Assembly: GCF_902686445.1 (NCBI RefSeq)
Contig: NW_025920106.1
Location: 2,852,001 to 2,916,000 of the forward strand
Direction of reading: 5' to 3'
DNA length: 64,000 bases
DNA from: Sciurus carolinensis
Lineage: Eukaryota; Chordata; Mammalia; Rodentia; Sciuridae
Made by a program: the position numbers and the translations under genes. This document shows, piece after piece, positions 46,983 through 60,136 of the stretch. How positions within the stretch are numbered: position 1 is the first letter of the stretch; each line of letters starts with the position of its first letter. Under the pieces are notes generated by a model. The model was not told the DNA's origin and did no database searches. It was given only the letters and a program-made list of their open reading frames with translations.

Positions 46983-47804
46983 GCTTTTATATGTATTTAA
47001 GTTACAAAAAGTTCTACTAACAAACTGCCTTTCAACTTAAGTGTGGTTAATGATGTGTAAGATATATACTAAAAATGCTGACCTGTAAATATATATTACC
47101 TATGAGTTCTACATACATAAGAATGGATCCAGGACTAAAAAGAAGAAAATGATTACTATGGAGTCTGATGATAAAAGGTAAGTTTCATAGCCAAAATAGG
47201 TTGTACTGGAGCCCAGAAAAAACATATCAATTTCACTTCCTCTGCCCACTAGAATCATTTAGTGGTGGCTAACAGGGATGCCAAGCTAACATTGTTGTGC
47301 TCCCTGGCCCAGTGGGAAATGGAGCTGTTGACCCATCAGTCTGCCATAGGTGATGAAAGTCACCCTTTGCAATGGGAAAACTTAAGATAAAAACAGGAGA
47401 ATATGTTCCTGAAGTGATAACAAATAAAACTAAAGTAACAATATTTCACATAGTACTATCAGGGTACAAAAATATAAAATTTGACTGGAGAAGAGTGTTT
47501 ACAACAGAGGATAGTCATAAAAAGAGGCTGAGGAGGGAAATGGGCATTGCACTGAAAGGAATTCTACAGATAACCTAACTTACCTGTGCTTTCACATAAC
47601 ATTGATTGGTGCCTTCCTGTTGTTAAAAGCAGCACACAGTAACTGAATAGAATTTGGAGTACATGAAAAACAAGTGAAGCACAATCTCAAGCAAAAAGAG
47701 TCACTCTTTCACACATTCTCATTCATACTTCTTACTTAGACATGTCTTTTATAAAACACAACTTTTAAATTACCTTGCATATACTAATTTTAATCTTGAC
47801 TTTA

Positions 47805-48015
47805 TTTTCTTTTTTGGTACCAGGGATTGAACTCAGGGGCACTTTACCACTGAGTCACATCCCAGCCCTATTTTTTGTATTTTATTTAGAGACAGGGTCT
47901 CACTGAGTTGCTTAGCACCTTGATTTTGCTGAGGCTGGCTTTGAATTTGAAATCCTCCTGTCTCAGTCTCTCAAGCTGCTGGGATTTCAGGTGTGCACCA
48001 CTGTGCCTGGTTTAA
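47805..48015 (-). mobile_element. B1-ID dimeric SINE, reverse
   Basis: The ID half ('accagggattgaactcaggg') is followed by the B1 half ('gagacagggtctcactgagt...gctgggatttcaggtgtgcac'). Confidence 0.88.
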
Positions 48016-48139
48016 CCTTCACATTTTGATTAGTAATCTGCCATGAACTTAATCCACTGCCTTTTCATCTTTTACAACATAATTTTTATTATTCAGCATA
48101 TTTTTCCTTTGAATTGAAAGGTATACATGATTCCTTTAA

Positions 48140-48225
48140 CATATTGCAGGAGGTGGCTCAGTTGTAAAGCACCCCTGGATGCAGTTCTCATTACCAAATA
48201 CTAAAAAATTTAAAAAATCAAAAAA
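48140..48225 (+). mobile_element. ID-type SINE, diverged
   Basis: 'aggtggctcagttgtaaagca' with 'gatgcagttctcattaccaa' and an A-rich tail. Confidence 0.55.
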
Positions 48226-49530
48226 GTTTCTTATGGTTTACAAAACACATCACAGATAAGTTACTCTTCAAAATTATTTTGCTCTAAACTTATTTAATTT
48301 TTTCCAGAGAAACAACAGTTTATTCTGGGCTATGTATATGCACTTTGAATAAAGTATTCAGTTCACAGATGGGTTTGCTGTATCATTCACAATTGAGCTT
48401 GCAATGACACAGGCTTATTTATTTATTATTAGAGCTTGAAGGTTATACACAGTAGTTGGGTTTATCCTGAAAAACTCATATATACATGAAAATTGATTTA
48501 AGTTTCTTCAAAAATTTTCTACCAATCTTCATTTCCATTGTCAAATGTTTAGTGATAGAGGGGATTATTCATGATTCCAGATGCTTTCCAATTTGATAAA
48601 AGAAGTATATTGATGTTTATTTAATTTGCATTTTTGTTCAAGGGAAACACTTTTCATATTTTAAGACTTCATATATGTGTTATGTTAATAACTCTGTCTC
48701 TAATGAAACATTCTATTGACTTAAAAGAATGTATATATTAAAGATATTAAACCTCATTTGGTATATTTTAGCCAGTATTTCCTATTTTTTCACTTAAATT
48801 TTAAGGTGCCCAACATGCATTTTAAAATTTTCATGTAAAATTGATGAATCATTCCCTTAAAAGTTTCAAGCCAAGAAAGCTTCAACTCTAAAGTAGATAG
48901 TTACTGATGGCTCTTTCAGCATTAGTTATGAAGTATGGAGATACTTTACTTTTTGAATAATACACTATCTAAATTATTTATCTGCATATTAAGGAGTCCA
49001 ATCTTTTACATGCATAGTCAAATTCTGTAACAATAAATGAATTACTTTACATATTAAGGGTTATTATTATGTCTCCTATAGTATTTCAATCATCTGTAAA
49101 TAACTAAAAGAGCACTTTAGAAAGATTATTTTGCCAGTATCTGGAAGTATTAAGTATGGAGGTTAATCACTAAACATGAAGAGACAAAAATGAACCAATC
49201 ACAGTAATGTCTTACCAATAAGATGTTCCAGCAAAAGATATTTGCTTTGCTATATTACCTGATATATTTGCTGCAACCTAAAAATGAGCTAGTGAAAAAA
49301 AGAATAGAATAGAAATTTTTAATTCTTTTCAGAGCAAGTAATGTTTCTAAGTTTCACAGTTCCAATTATACTATAGGCATAACATTAAAAATTCAGATGT
49401 TTACATCAGGTAATTGTACTTAAATTGAATACCTTAATTTTTCTTAGGTTATAACAAACATATTAAAATAAATTAATAGAATTTACTACAATAAAAATGT
49501 ACTTTATTAAGAACAAATTCAATAAAAGTG
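48226..49530. other. Intergenic, AT-rich, nothing identified
   Basis: No coding or repeat signal recognised. Confidence 0.45.
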
Positions 49531-50189
49531 CTTTGAGATCCAAGATGGCAGACTAGAGGGTGACTGCATCGCCCATCACTCCAGAACCCAGGATTCAAGA
49601 AGAGGAGGCAATGAGAGACTCAGACTAACATAGAGGCATGGGATGAGAATCTCCCACTGGGTGAAGCTTGGCCCGGACAGGGGAAGCTTCATGGAGCAGG
49701 CCAGGGAAGCTAGAGACTTCCCCAAGCAGCCCTGCTCCCTCTGGTGGCAGGCTCCTTCCACAGTCAGCTTCTTGGAGCAGGCCATCCAGTGACAGCCTTT
49801 TCACACAGAGCCAGCTTCTAGTCCCAGACCCAGCAGCGGGCCCCAGCCCACAGGTGGCTTCTGGGACCAGGGCAGGGCAGCCAGAGACTTCCCCAAGCAG
49901 GCCTGCTCCCTCCAACTGCAGGCTCCTTCCACAGCCATATTCTTGGAGCAGGCCACCCAGTGAGAGCCTTTCCACACAGAGCCAGCCCCCAGCCCTGGAA
50001 CCAGTAGCAGGCTAGGGGAGGCTTTCTTCGGAAGCACTGCATTATCAAGTTTCTACAAGATTTCAGGCTACGGAAAGCTGGGAGGAGATATACTGGAAAT
50101 CTACAGGGACACTATAAGCCAAAGAGAAAATCTGCAATATCTCAGAGTCCAACTGATATCTGACCAATATGAGAAAACAAGGGAAGAAA

Positions 50190-51210
50190 ATGTCCCAAAC
50201 AAACCTAGATACTATAACAATAAAACCCAATGACAGCACAACAGAAGAAAAGTCAAAAAGGGAGTTCAGAATGTACATAATTAAAACAATCAGGGAAGCA
50301 AATGAGAAGATGAAAGAGCAAATGTAGGCATTGAAGGAGGAGATGAAAGAGCAAATACAGGCATTAAATGATTGCACCAATCAACAGTTAAAAGAGCAAA
50401 TACGGGAAGCAAGAGATCATTTCAATAAAGAGTTAGAGATACTGAAAAAACAAACAAACAGAAATCCTTGAAATGAAGGGAAAAAAAAACAAATATTCCA
50501 TAGAAAGCGTAAGCAATAGGATAGAATACCTGGAAGACAGAACCTTAGACATTGAAGACAAAATATTTCATCTTGAAAACAAAGTTGAACACACAGAGAA
50601 GATGGCAAGAAATCATGAACAGAATCTACAAGAATTATGGGATATCATGAAAAGGCCAAATTTAAGAATTATTCTGATTGGGGAAGGCTTAGAGAAACAA
50701 ACCAAAAAAATGAACAATCTATTCAATGAAATAACATCAGAAAATTTCCCAAATATGAAGAATGAAATGGAAAACCAGATACAAGAGGTTTATAGGACTC
50801 CAAATATACACAATTACAACAGACCCACACCAAGGCACATTATTATGAAAATATCTAACATACAAAATAAAGACAGAATTTTAAAGGCCGCAAGAAAAAA
50901 GAATCAAATTACATTCAGAGGGAAACCAATAAGAATATCAGCAGATTTTTCAATCCAGACACTAAAAGCTAGAAGGGCCTGGAACAACATTTACCAAGCC
51001 CTGAAAGAAAATGAATGTCAAACAAGAATCTTATACCAAGCAAAACTTACTTTCAGATTTGATGACAAAATTAAATCTTTCCATGATAAACAAGAGCTAA
51101 AAGAATTTACAAAAAGAAAGTCGGCATTGCAGAACATTCTCAGCAAAATATTCCATGAGGAAGAGATGAAAAACAATGATGCAAATCAGCAACGGGAAGA
51201 ACTAGCCTAA
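50190..51210 (+). pseudogene. L1 ORF1 (RNA-binding protein), defective
   Basis: ATG at 50190 with an in-frame TAG at codon 46 (50325-50327, in the coiled-coil repeat) and a later frame change. The rest is open from 50473 to the TAA at 51208-51210. It has a coiled-coil (50473-50640), then the RRM-like and C-terminal domains. Conserved L1 ORF1p segments are RPNLRIILIGE, TPRHIIMKISN, KDRILKAARKK, PIRISADFS and RILYQAKLTFRFDD. ORF1p trimerises and coats L1 RNA. The stop and shift mark a dead copy. Confidence 0.88.
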
Positions 51211-51266
51211 AGGAATAGCCAAATAAAGGAGAAACCAAATCATGTCAAAAAACAAATATGAGTCAA

Positions 51267-54200
51267 ATGACTGGGAATACAAATCATATCACAATAATAA
51301 CCCTGAATGTTAATGGCCTGAACTCATCAATAACAGACATAGACAGGCAGATTGGATTAAAAAGAAAAATCCAACAATATGCTGCCTGCAAGAAACTAAT
51401 CTCAAAGAAAGAGATACCCATAGACTAAAGGTGAAAGAAAGGGAAAAAACATACCATGCACATGGACACAACAAAAAAGCTGGAGTATACATCCTCATTT
51501 CAGATAATATGGACTTCAAGCCAAAACTAGTCAGAAGGGAAATAAAAGGACATTACATACTGCTTAAGGGAAGCATAAATCAGCAAGACATAAAAATCAA
51601 AAATAACTATCGGCTCATCCATGTACGTAAAAAAAATCCTTCTTAATTCCAGAAATCAAATAGACCACAATACAATAGTACTAGATGATTTTAACACACC
51701 TCTTTCACCACTGGATAGATCTTCCAAACAAATATTGAATAAAGAAACCATAGATCTCAATAATGCAATCAACAATTTGACCTTAACAGTCATATATAGA
51801 ATATACCATCCAACAAAGAATGAATATAGTTTCTTCTCAGGAGCACATGTATCCTTCTCTAAAATAGACCATGTTTTATGCCTCAAAGATACTGTTAGCA
51901 AATACAAGAAGATAGAGATACTACCTTGTACTCTATCAGATCACAATGGATTGAAATTAGAAATAAATGACAGAATAAAGAACAGAAACTTCTCCAATAC
52001 CTTGAGATTAAATAATATACCATTATATGATGAATGGATAACAGAAGACATGAGGATGGAAATGAAAAAATTATTAGAAGTAAACGAGAACAAAGACACA
52101 TCAAAATAAAATCTCTGGAACACTATGAAAGCAGTACTTAGAGGAAGATTTATTTCATTGGGCGCATTCAACAAAAGAAGTAGAAATCAACAAATAAACG
52201 ACTTAACACTGTAACTCAAAGCCCTAGAAAAAGAAGAGCAGACCAACACCAAAAGTATTAGAAGACAGAAAATAGTTAAAATCAGAGCCGAAATCAACAA
52301 AATTGAAACAAAAGAAACAATTGGAAAAATTAACAAAATAAATAGTTGGTTCTTTGAAAGAAATAAACAAAATTGATAAACCCTTAGCCACACTAACAAG
52401 GAGAAAGAGGAAGAAAACTCAAATTACTAAAATTTGGGATGAATAAGGAAATATCACAACAGACAAGAGTGAAATACAAAACATAATTAGAAGCTATTTT
52501 GAAAATCTATACTCCAACAAAACAGAAAACTTTGAAGACATCAACAAGTTTCCAGAGACATATGAATTACCTAAACAGAATGAGGACATATACAATTTAA
52601 ATAGATCAATTTCAAACAATGAAGTAGAAGAGGTCATCAAAAGCCTACCAACAAAGAAAAGTCCGGGACCAAGTGGTTTCTCAGCTGATTTCTACAAAAC
52701 CTTTAAAGAAAAGTTCATTCCAATACTCCTCAAAGTATTCCTTGAAATAGAAGAGGTGGGAACTCGCCCAAACTAATTCTATGAAGCGAATATCCCCTGA
52801 TACCTAAACCAGACAGAGACACATCAGGGAAAGAAAATTTCAGACCAACATCCTTAATGAACAGCAATGCAAAAATTCTCAACAAGATTTTAGCAAATCG
52901 CATACAAAAATGTTTTAAAAAGATTGTACACTACGATCAAGTGGGTTTTATCCCAGGGATTCAAGGTTGGTTCAACATCCGAAAATCAATAAAAGTCATT
53001 CACTCTATCAACAGACTTAAAGTTAAGAATCACATGATTATTTTGATATATGCAGAAAAAGCATTCAATAAAATACATCATCCCTTCATGCTCAAAACAC
53101 TAGAAAAAATTGAGGTAGTGGGAACATTCCTTAACATTGTAAAGGCCCTCTACGCTAAGTCCATGACCAATATCATTCTAAATGGTGAAAAACTGAAAGC
53201 ATTCCCCCTAAAAACTGGAACAAAGCAGGGATGCCCTCTTTCACCTACTTCTATTCAACATCATCCTTGAAACTCTAGCCAGAGCAATTAGACAAACCAA
53301 GAAAATTAAAGGGAAAGAATCGGAAAAGAAGATCTCAAACTATCCCTGTTCGCTGATGACATGATTATATATTTAGAGGAATCTGGAAATTCCACCAGAA
53401 AACTTTTAGAACTCATAAGTTAATTCAGTAAAAGTACCAGGTTACAAGATCAATGCTCATAAATCCAATGCATTTTAATACAGAAGTGATGAATCTTCAG
53501 AAAGAGAAGTTAGGAAAACTACCTCATTCACAATAGTCTTGAAAAAATAAAATACTTGGGAATCAATCTCACAAAAGAGGTGAAAGACCTCTACAATGAG
53601 AACTACAGAACACTAAAGAAAGAAATTAAAGAAAACGTTAGAAGATGGAAAGATCTCCCATGTTCTTGGATAGGCAGAATTAATATTGTCAAAATGGCCA
53701 TACTATCTAAAGTGCTATACAGATTCAATGCAATTCCAATTAAAATCCCAATGATGTACCTGACAGAAATAGAGCAAGCAATCATGAAATTCATCTGGAA
53801 GAATAAGAAACCCAGAATAGCTAAAGCAATCCTTAGTAGAAAGAGCCAAAGCAGGGGTATGGCAATACCAGATCTTCAACTCTACTACAAAGCAATAGTA
53901 ACAAAAATGGCATGGTATTGGCACCAAAATAGACAGGTAGATCAATGGTACAGAATAGAGGACATGGACACAAACCCAAATAATACAATTTTCTCATACT
54001 AGACAAAGGGTCAAAAATATGCAATGGAGAAAAGATTACCTCTTCAACAAATGGTGCTGGGAAAACTGGAAATCCATATGCAGCAGAATGAAATTAAACC
54101 CCTATCTCTCACCCTGCACAAAACTCAACTCAAAATGGATCAAGAAACTCAGAATCAGACCAGAGACCCTCCATCTTATAGAAGAAAAAGTAAGTCCAAA

Positions 54201-55030
54201 TCTTCAACATTTCAGCTTAGTATTAGACTTCCTCAACAGTACTCCCATAGCTCAAAAAATAATGGAAGAATCAACAATTGGGATAGATTCAAACTAAAAA
54301 GGTTTCTCTCAGCAAAGGAAATGATCAGTAATGTGAAGAGAGAGCCTACAGAGTGGGAGAATATCTTTGCCACTCATACTACAGATAGAGTGCTAATTTC
54401 CAGAATATATGAAGAACTCAAAAAACTCTACACCAAGAATACAAATAGTCCAATCAACAAAGGGCCTAAGAAAATTAACAGACACTTCACAGAAGATGTA
54501 CAAGCAATCAACAGATATATGAGAAAATGTTAAACAGCTCTTGTAATAAGAGAAATGTAAATCTAAACTACCCTAAGATTCCATCTCACCCCAATTAGAT
54601 TGGCAATTATCAAGAACACAAGCAATAGGTGTTGGAGAGTATGTGGGGAAAAAGGTACACTCATACATTGCTGGTGGGGTTGCAAATTAGTCCAACTACT
54701 CTGGAAAGCACTATGGAGATTCCTCAGAAATCTTGGGATGGAACCATCATTTGACCCAGCTCTCCCACTCCTTGGCCTATACCAAAAGGACTTAAGTTAG
54801 CATACTACAGAGATACAGCCACATCAATGTTCATTGCTGCTCAATTCACCATAGCCATATTGTGGAACCAACCTACATGTCATTCAATTGATGAATGGAT
54901 AAAGAATCTGTGGCATATACATACAATGGAATATTACTCCACCATAAAGAATGATAAAATTATGACATTTGCAGGCAAATGGATGAAATTGTAGAAAATC
55001 ATGCTAAGTGAGATAAGCCAATCTCTAAAA
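51267..55030 (+). pseudogene. L1 ORF2 (endonuclease-reverse transcriptase), defective
   Basis: ATG at 51267 (MTGNTN), 56 bases after the ORF1 stop. The endonuclease region (51300-51960) keeps LNVNGLNSS and SDHNGLKLEI, but it is split between frames. The RT region (about 52600-53500) has PLIPKP-like text, [22 protein letters not shown] and FADDM (53349-53360). The first catalytic Asp of motif A is Tyr (IYAEKAF, codon at 53049-53051). Later parts (53556-54002, 54024-54800) cover the thumb and the cysteine-rich C-terminus ([19 protein letters not shown]). Multiple frameshifts and stops make it inactive. Confidence 0.88.
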
Positions 55031-55092
55031 ATTAAAGGATGAATGATGTTGCTGATAAATGGATGATGACATATAATGGGGGGTGGGAGGGG

Positions 55093-55140
55093 TTAGTGTT
55101 AGGGTTAGGGTTAGGTTTAGGGTTAGGGTTAGGGTTAGGG
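55093..55140 (+). repeat. Interstitial telomere-like (TTAGGG)n in L1 3' UTR
   Basis: Eight consecutive hexamers: TTAGTG, two TTAGGG, TTAGGT and four TTAGGG, preceded by a G-rich stretch (55076-55092). It can form G-quadruplexes on the plus strand. It lies between the ORF2 end and the L1 tail, so it is part of the element's 3' UTR or arose there. Confidence 0.92.
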
Positions 55141-55345
55141 AGAGGTGCAAGAATGGAGGAAGGAAGGACTGTGTAGAGGGAAAAGAGGGTGTGTAGGGTG
55201 GGGGCGGAGTGGGAAAAATGATAGAATGAATCAAACAACATTCCCCTGTGTAAATTTATGATTACACAAATGGTATGCATTTACTCCATGTACCGAGAAT
55301 CAAATTGTATCCCATTTGTTTACAATAAAAAAAATAAATTTACTT

Positions 55346-56267
55346 TTGTTACAAGCTTACTGAAGTTAGTTTGGGGAACAAAAAGTATTTAAACACATGG
55401 GCAAAACACATTCCTGAATTTCTTTTATCCTAACTTAACAGGGATAGTATCTTACTATTTTTAGAAATGTACTTTTTCTTGATATATCATTTTTTATATT
55501 GTTTGTTGTTAAAAATGGTTATAAAAAACTAAATAGAGTTCATTTCGTCATTTAACATATCAGGAAATTTTACCCTCACATATTAAAAATATTAATTATT
55601 GAATTATATTCCATAAGTAATAAACTGTGGTTTAACAGTTTTTCTATTGCTACAGCTATGTATTTTTTCTAGCATAAGTAAATACCTCTAAGAATATGAC
55701 TTTTTTATCTTTAGGATTAATTTGTACAAACTGAGTCTCAGGACTAAAAATTACTGTGCCAAAATATAAACACTATTATGATTCAATATGAAAATTAAAA
55801 TTAAATAATGTCATTTCTCATCTAAAATTTTATTAATTTTTGGAAAAAAATTTTGATATTTGAAACATACCTAATTTTATAATCACCATGATCTGTTAAT
55901 AAAATATTTGCACCCCCCAAAATAGAAATTCTAACAAATTAGCATCAGAAATTTCTTCCAATATAATTAGCAATTTAAACATATAAAATTAACTTACTTT
56001 CATATTCCTATGCATTTTGCCTTTAATGTGCAAATAGGCAAGACACTGAGATTTAAAAAATAAAATGCATCTGTCATGAGCACTAAAGTCAGATGGCTTG
56101 CCTCTTTTCCTCCTCCAGCAACTGCTGGGAGCAGGGTTTGCTCTTGTGCCCTGAGTTTGCCCTGGGTGTTTGCGCCTCACTGAACTGCCAGGCGCATGAG
56201 CTGAGCTGAGGATCAAAGCGGAAGTGAGGCAGGGCTGCAGTGCGTCTGAGTTGTGGTGTTGGAAGTT
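55346..56267. other. AT-rich intergenic, then the GC-richer upstream region of the TMX1-like pseudogene
   Basis: 55346-56090 is AT-rich without recognised features. 56095-56267 is richer in G and C and precedes the TMX1-like exon 1, so it may be the decayed promoter region. Confidence 0.45.
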
Positions 56268-56419
56268 GCGGCGTCCTCCAGAGGTCTCCTGGTTTCCCTG
56301 ACAGTGTTGGTGCTGTTGCTTCTGGGACTTCTGTGACCCCACAGGCAATGGAGCGACATGCGTGTCATCACAGAGGAGAACTGGAGGGAATTGCTGGAAG
56401 GAGAAAGGATGATAGAATT
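56268..56419 (+). pseudogene. TMX1: TMX1-like exon 1
   Basis: A hydrophobic, signal-like stretch (LLVSLTVLVLLLLGLL) is followed by TGA (56334-56336), then MRVITEENWRELLEGERMIE, the TMX1 N-terminus. The codon at the start position is GCG rather than ATG. The donor gtgagtg at 56420 is intact and splits a codon after two bases. A Trp expected in the conserved end of this exon is Arg here. Confidence 0.85.
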
Positions 56420-56931
56420 GTGAGTGTAGGGGATTGTCCTGCAATGCCGGTCAGGTCCCCTGGAGCCTGCTTACCCGATCTCATCCCCTCTTCCTCAGGC
56501 AGGCCCCAGCTTCCCCAGAATTTGCCTCCCAGTCCCTGAGCAGGTGCTCCGACTCCTCCAGATCCCCAGCTCCTTTTCATCTTCACTGTGTTCCAGTGTT
56601 CCTTTTCCAGTGCTGTGGTGCGCTGAAGGATTTGTGCTCAGTTGAATTCTCTCTTAACTTTTCTTCAGGACTTTGAGACTGGGATTTGGAAGTCATGGGG
56701 TGTGGGTGGAGTCTGACTAGTTCCCATCCTTTATAGATGGACATCCAGACTTATTTTCACTAAGTTTTACAGAAGAGAATATTGAGCACAATCTCTAACT
56801 TTTTCTTTATTCTTAAGAAACTTCCATTTGTGGTGTTGGAATTTGGGACTTTTTGTTGCATATGCTAAGTTGAAATAGGGTTATTTAAAAATATTCGTGC
56901 ACCCCTCCTCACATTCTCTTCTCCCATCTCA

Positions 56932-57030
56932 TTTTTTTTTTTTTTTTGCGATGCTGGGGTTCAAACTCAGGGCCTTGTGCTTGCAAGGCAAGCACTCTAC
57001 CGACTGAGTAATCTCCCTAGCCCTCCCATC
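56932..57030 (-). mobile_element. ID-type SINE, reverse
   Basis: Poly(T) at 56932-56947 followed by 'cgatgctggggttcaaactc' and 'actctaccgactgagtaa'. It lies in the first intron of the TMX1 pseudogene. Confidence 0.85.
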
Positions 57031-58078
57031 TGATTTTTTCTTTATGTATTTGCAATGTAGAGAATCCTTGAGTTGTGACTCCTTGGCCTTTGTAAGTGAT
57101 AGTGCATTAAGAAATTATTACTTTAATTATTACAAACTCTTAAGAGCATTAGGTTGCAGTAGTTTGAACCAAACCCTGTGTCTTGTCTCGTAGTTCTAAC
57201 TTAAAGTTCTTTTTGCTACTATATGAAATTAATGCCTTTGTTTTAGATGCTAAATAGTTGTTGGTGGTAGTATGACTGAAAAGAGTGGTGTAACAGATAT
57301 TAACCAATACAACATTATTGAATATTGTTTGTATACTGCACAATACAATAAACTTTAATTGCATTATCATATTTAATTCCCTAATGATAGTTACTATTAT
57401 CTCATTATACAGATGAGAGACAGATGTCTAATTTATCTGACCAGATGTTGGTATATTGGCTTTCTTTGGGCCTCCAGAATAAGCATGGAATAATTTTTAG
57501 ATACCTGCTTCTTTAACAAGACTCAGGTATTTTTCTGGATCATGTATAAAGTAAGTTGGCAATTAAGGAAGCAAGTGGTGTGGATATCCCAAAGGGAGAA
57601 CCCAGAAGACAGTCAGTAAATTTTGAATCATAAAACATAATAACAAAAATAAAATAGGGGAAAATATTTAGTATGCATATAATCTGTTGTTGAAACTGTG
57701 GAGGAGGGGAAATATAACCAGTGGCAGTATTTGTTTGTTTGTTTTTTTATCAGTATCTTGTTTTAGATTTCAGTCTGTAAAATATTTAATGTTAAAAACA
57801 ATATGTTAAGCAGTAGAGCTTATGAGTTTATATGCAGAATATAGTCAAATATTACTTCAAGATATTTTTAAATTCATTCAGTCAAACAGTAAATATAGCA
57901 TCAGAAGAGGTATTAAGGAGAAAACAACAAACAAAATACACTAACAATGAGTTAAATCCAAATTAGAGTATCTATCAGAAATTATAGAAGTGTTTTCCTT
58001 CTTTGTCTTTGGCTAAAGATTTAAGGTTCAACAAGTCTTTAAAACACAAGATACAATACATTTGAAAAAAAGAAAGGA
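57031..58078. other. Intron-like sequence of the TMX1 pseudogene with a MIR-like piece
   Basis: 57365-57440 ('tctcattatacagatgagag') is MIR-like. I looked here for the missing thioredoxin active-site exon and did not find it. Confidence 0.5.
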
Positions 58079-58165
58079 TTGCTGGATAGGGTGGCACACA
58101 CCTTTAATCCCAGCCACTCAGGAGGCTGAAGAAATTCCTATCCCTGACACAAAAAAAAGAAGAAA
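58079..58165 (+). mobile_element. B1-like SINE, shortened
   Basis: 'ctggatagggtggcacacacc' and 'aatcccagccactcaggaggc' followed by an A-rich tail. Confidence 0.75.
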
Positions 58166-58761
58166 AGAATTAAAGAAAAAGGAATTAGTATTCTTAACAG
58201 TGTACTTTTAATTACAAGTGAATTATTTTCAGTTAATCTATTCCTGATCAGAAGTTGCTATAGAGATATTTTCATTGTGATGTAACTTATTATTAAGGAG
58301 TTTGAGTTTTATGTATCATACTAGTTAGCTTTATTCTGCAGTCCTGTTTTTGAAATTTTCCCTAAATCAAGTCAAGAAAATATGAATACAGAAATTGTAT
58401 TTTTGTTTTTTAACATGTGTAGACAGGGTTTAAAGGAAATCATGGAAGTAGAACTTTTAAGAGCAGGGTAAGCATTCCATTCCATGGACATTCTCATAAA
58501 CAGGAATGTAGTATTTTCAGAAAACAGCTAACCCTTGAGGAGAAAGTAGTGGGTGATATAGTAGAGTTAAGTCAGAAGGAACAGAAATGTGTAGTCTGCA
58601 ATATCAGGTCTTTTAGTTTGACTTCATTGGTATTCTAATCTGGAGGTAGGAAATCTTCAAATCTGTCCACCTGCTGTACCTTGATGTCATCTAGGTGGTA
58701 AGCTAAATATTAAGAGGTACTTCTCCTCATTTAAAATTTCAAAAACAGTGTGGCAGTTCTG

Positions 58762-58950
58762 TTGGGTTTGGTGGTGCATGCTTGTAATCCCAGTGATTCA
58801 GGAGACTAAGACAGGAGAATCACAAGTTTAAGGCCAGCCACTGAAACTTAACAAGACCTGTCTCAGTATAAAAAATAAAAAGGGTTAGAGTTATAGCTAA
58901 GTGGTAGAGCACTCCTGGGTTCAATCCCCAATACTGCCAAAAAGAAGAAC
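58762..58950 (+). mobile_element. B1-ID dimeric SINE
   Basis: 'tggtggtgcatgcttgtaatcc' (B1 half), then 'agagttatagctaagtggtag' and 'tgggttcaatccccaatactg' (ID half). Confidence 0.85.
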
Positions 58951-60006
58951 AACAGAAAAACAAATGGGCAGTTCCTTGTGTGTGTCTATATCTTGTTTCC
59001 TTGTCCATTTTTCCAACTTTTTGTTTTATTCCTTTAGTCACTCATCCTCCCTTCTTATCTATTTAAATTTCTTTTCTCTATATCCCATGTGTTTCTCTCC
59101 TCCCTTTTTCTTCATTCCATTTCCCCATGTTCCTTAATTGGCTGTAATCAGTATTCCTATTTCTTTTTACTACTCAATATCACTGAATTGATCTGGAATT
59201 TCCTGCCCCTTTTCTCTTAGTCATGGCAATTACCTTGCTTTTTTCTCTTCATTTCTGCCTGTTGCAATCTTACTTGTCCTTCAAAAAACTACTTAAATTC
59301 AATCTTCTCCTTAAAACTTTATGTTTTGAATGGGAAATTCTTTGTAGTCTTTTTCTCTGAATGGAAAGAGAACCCCCTGACCATGTGGTAGGTAGTAGGG
59401 AACAATGGAGCTTTTGCACTTGAAGATGCACAAGACTGGAGAACAGTTAGGACTATTTGACAGAATCCCATACATAGGGAATGGAAGGTGGAGGGGGATG
59501 GAAGAAAGAGTGCAAAGTTGACTGTAAATAGAATCACTGAAGTCCCTGGGAGGAAAGCACTGCCCCAGTTTCTTCCAGTAATTGAAAACTGAATGGCAGA
59601 GGTGATGTGACTGTGATGCAAAGTGCCACAAAAAACAAACAAAAAACCCTTTAAACATATAGTTTAAAAATAGCTAATAATTTTTATGTTTCAGGCATTA
59701 TTTTAATAACTTTTTATATGGTAATACTTTTAATATGTATGTTATACATAAAACTTAGACACCACCATTTTTTGAGATTTATCTGCTTACTGTGCTACAT
59801 AGTACTTTCATACCTGGAAGAATAAGAAAAAATCTTAAGTCTTATGATTGTGTTTGGGGCTGAGATGTCATTAGTAGTAATTCAACATGCTTCTACATTG
59901 CTAATGCTTTTGAATATTAGGATGAACTAAAATCAGGTGAGGAAATAGTGAAAACAAATACAAAATTTATTTTCCATTGCTATTAATATTTAATTCTGAT
60001 CTTTAG
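58951..60006. other. Intron-like sequence of the TMX1 pseudogene, nothing identified
   Basis: Pyrimidine-rich 59040-59330. The overlapping minus frames at 59311-59658 show no domain. Confidence 0.45.
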
Positions 60007-60136
60007 TTGTAAGGATGGTGAATCTAGACTGCTATCCAGGTCCAAGGACTAAGAAGGACTTCATCAACTTTATAAGTGGAAAAGAGTGGAAGAATATTGA
60101 ACCTGTTTCCCCATGGTTTGGTCCAGGTTCTATTTT
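60007..60136 (+). pseudogene. TMX1: TMX1-like exon 4
   Basis: After the acceptor 'ctttag', the sequence reads CKDGES, then a one-base insertion (near 60028-60035) shifts the frame. Past it, GPRTKKDFINFISGKEWKNI and SPWFGPGSI follow, the distal thioredoxin domain of TMX1. The donor gtaagt at 60137 is canonical. Confidence 0.9.

Larger units (their letters stand above)
49535..55345 (+). mobile_element. Full-length, inactivated L1
   Basis: The 5' UTR (49535-50189) begins with 'gatccaagatggcagactag' and has two related segments of about 185 bp (around 49700-49850 and 49880-50000). ORF1 is 50190-51210, ORF2 51267 to about 55030, the 3' UTR contains telomere-like hexamers, and an A-rich end lies near 55325-55338. 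Both ORFs are broken, so it cannot retrotranspose by itself. I found no convincing target-site duplication by eye. Confidence 0.9.

Noticed and set aside
55093..55140. True telomere or chromosome end
   Set aside because: Only eight units, flanked on both sides by L1 3' UTR sequence.
55025..55280. Minus-strand frames with Leu-Thr repeats
   Set aside because: Direct translation of the complement of the TTAGGG array.
58370..58475. Candidate for the missing TMX1 exon 3 (AG before, GTAAG after a 45-base stretch)
   Set aside because: Splice-like borders are present but the translation does not resemble the TMX1 segment expected there.
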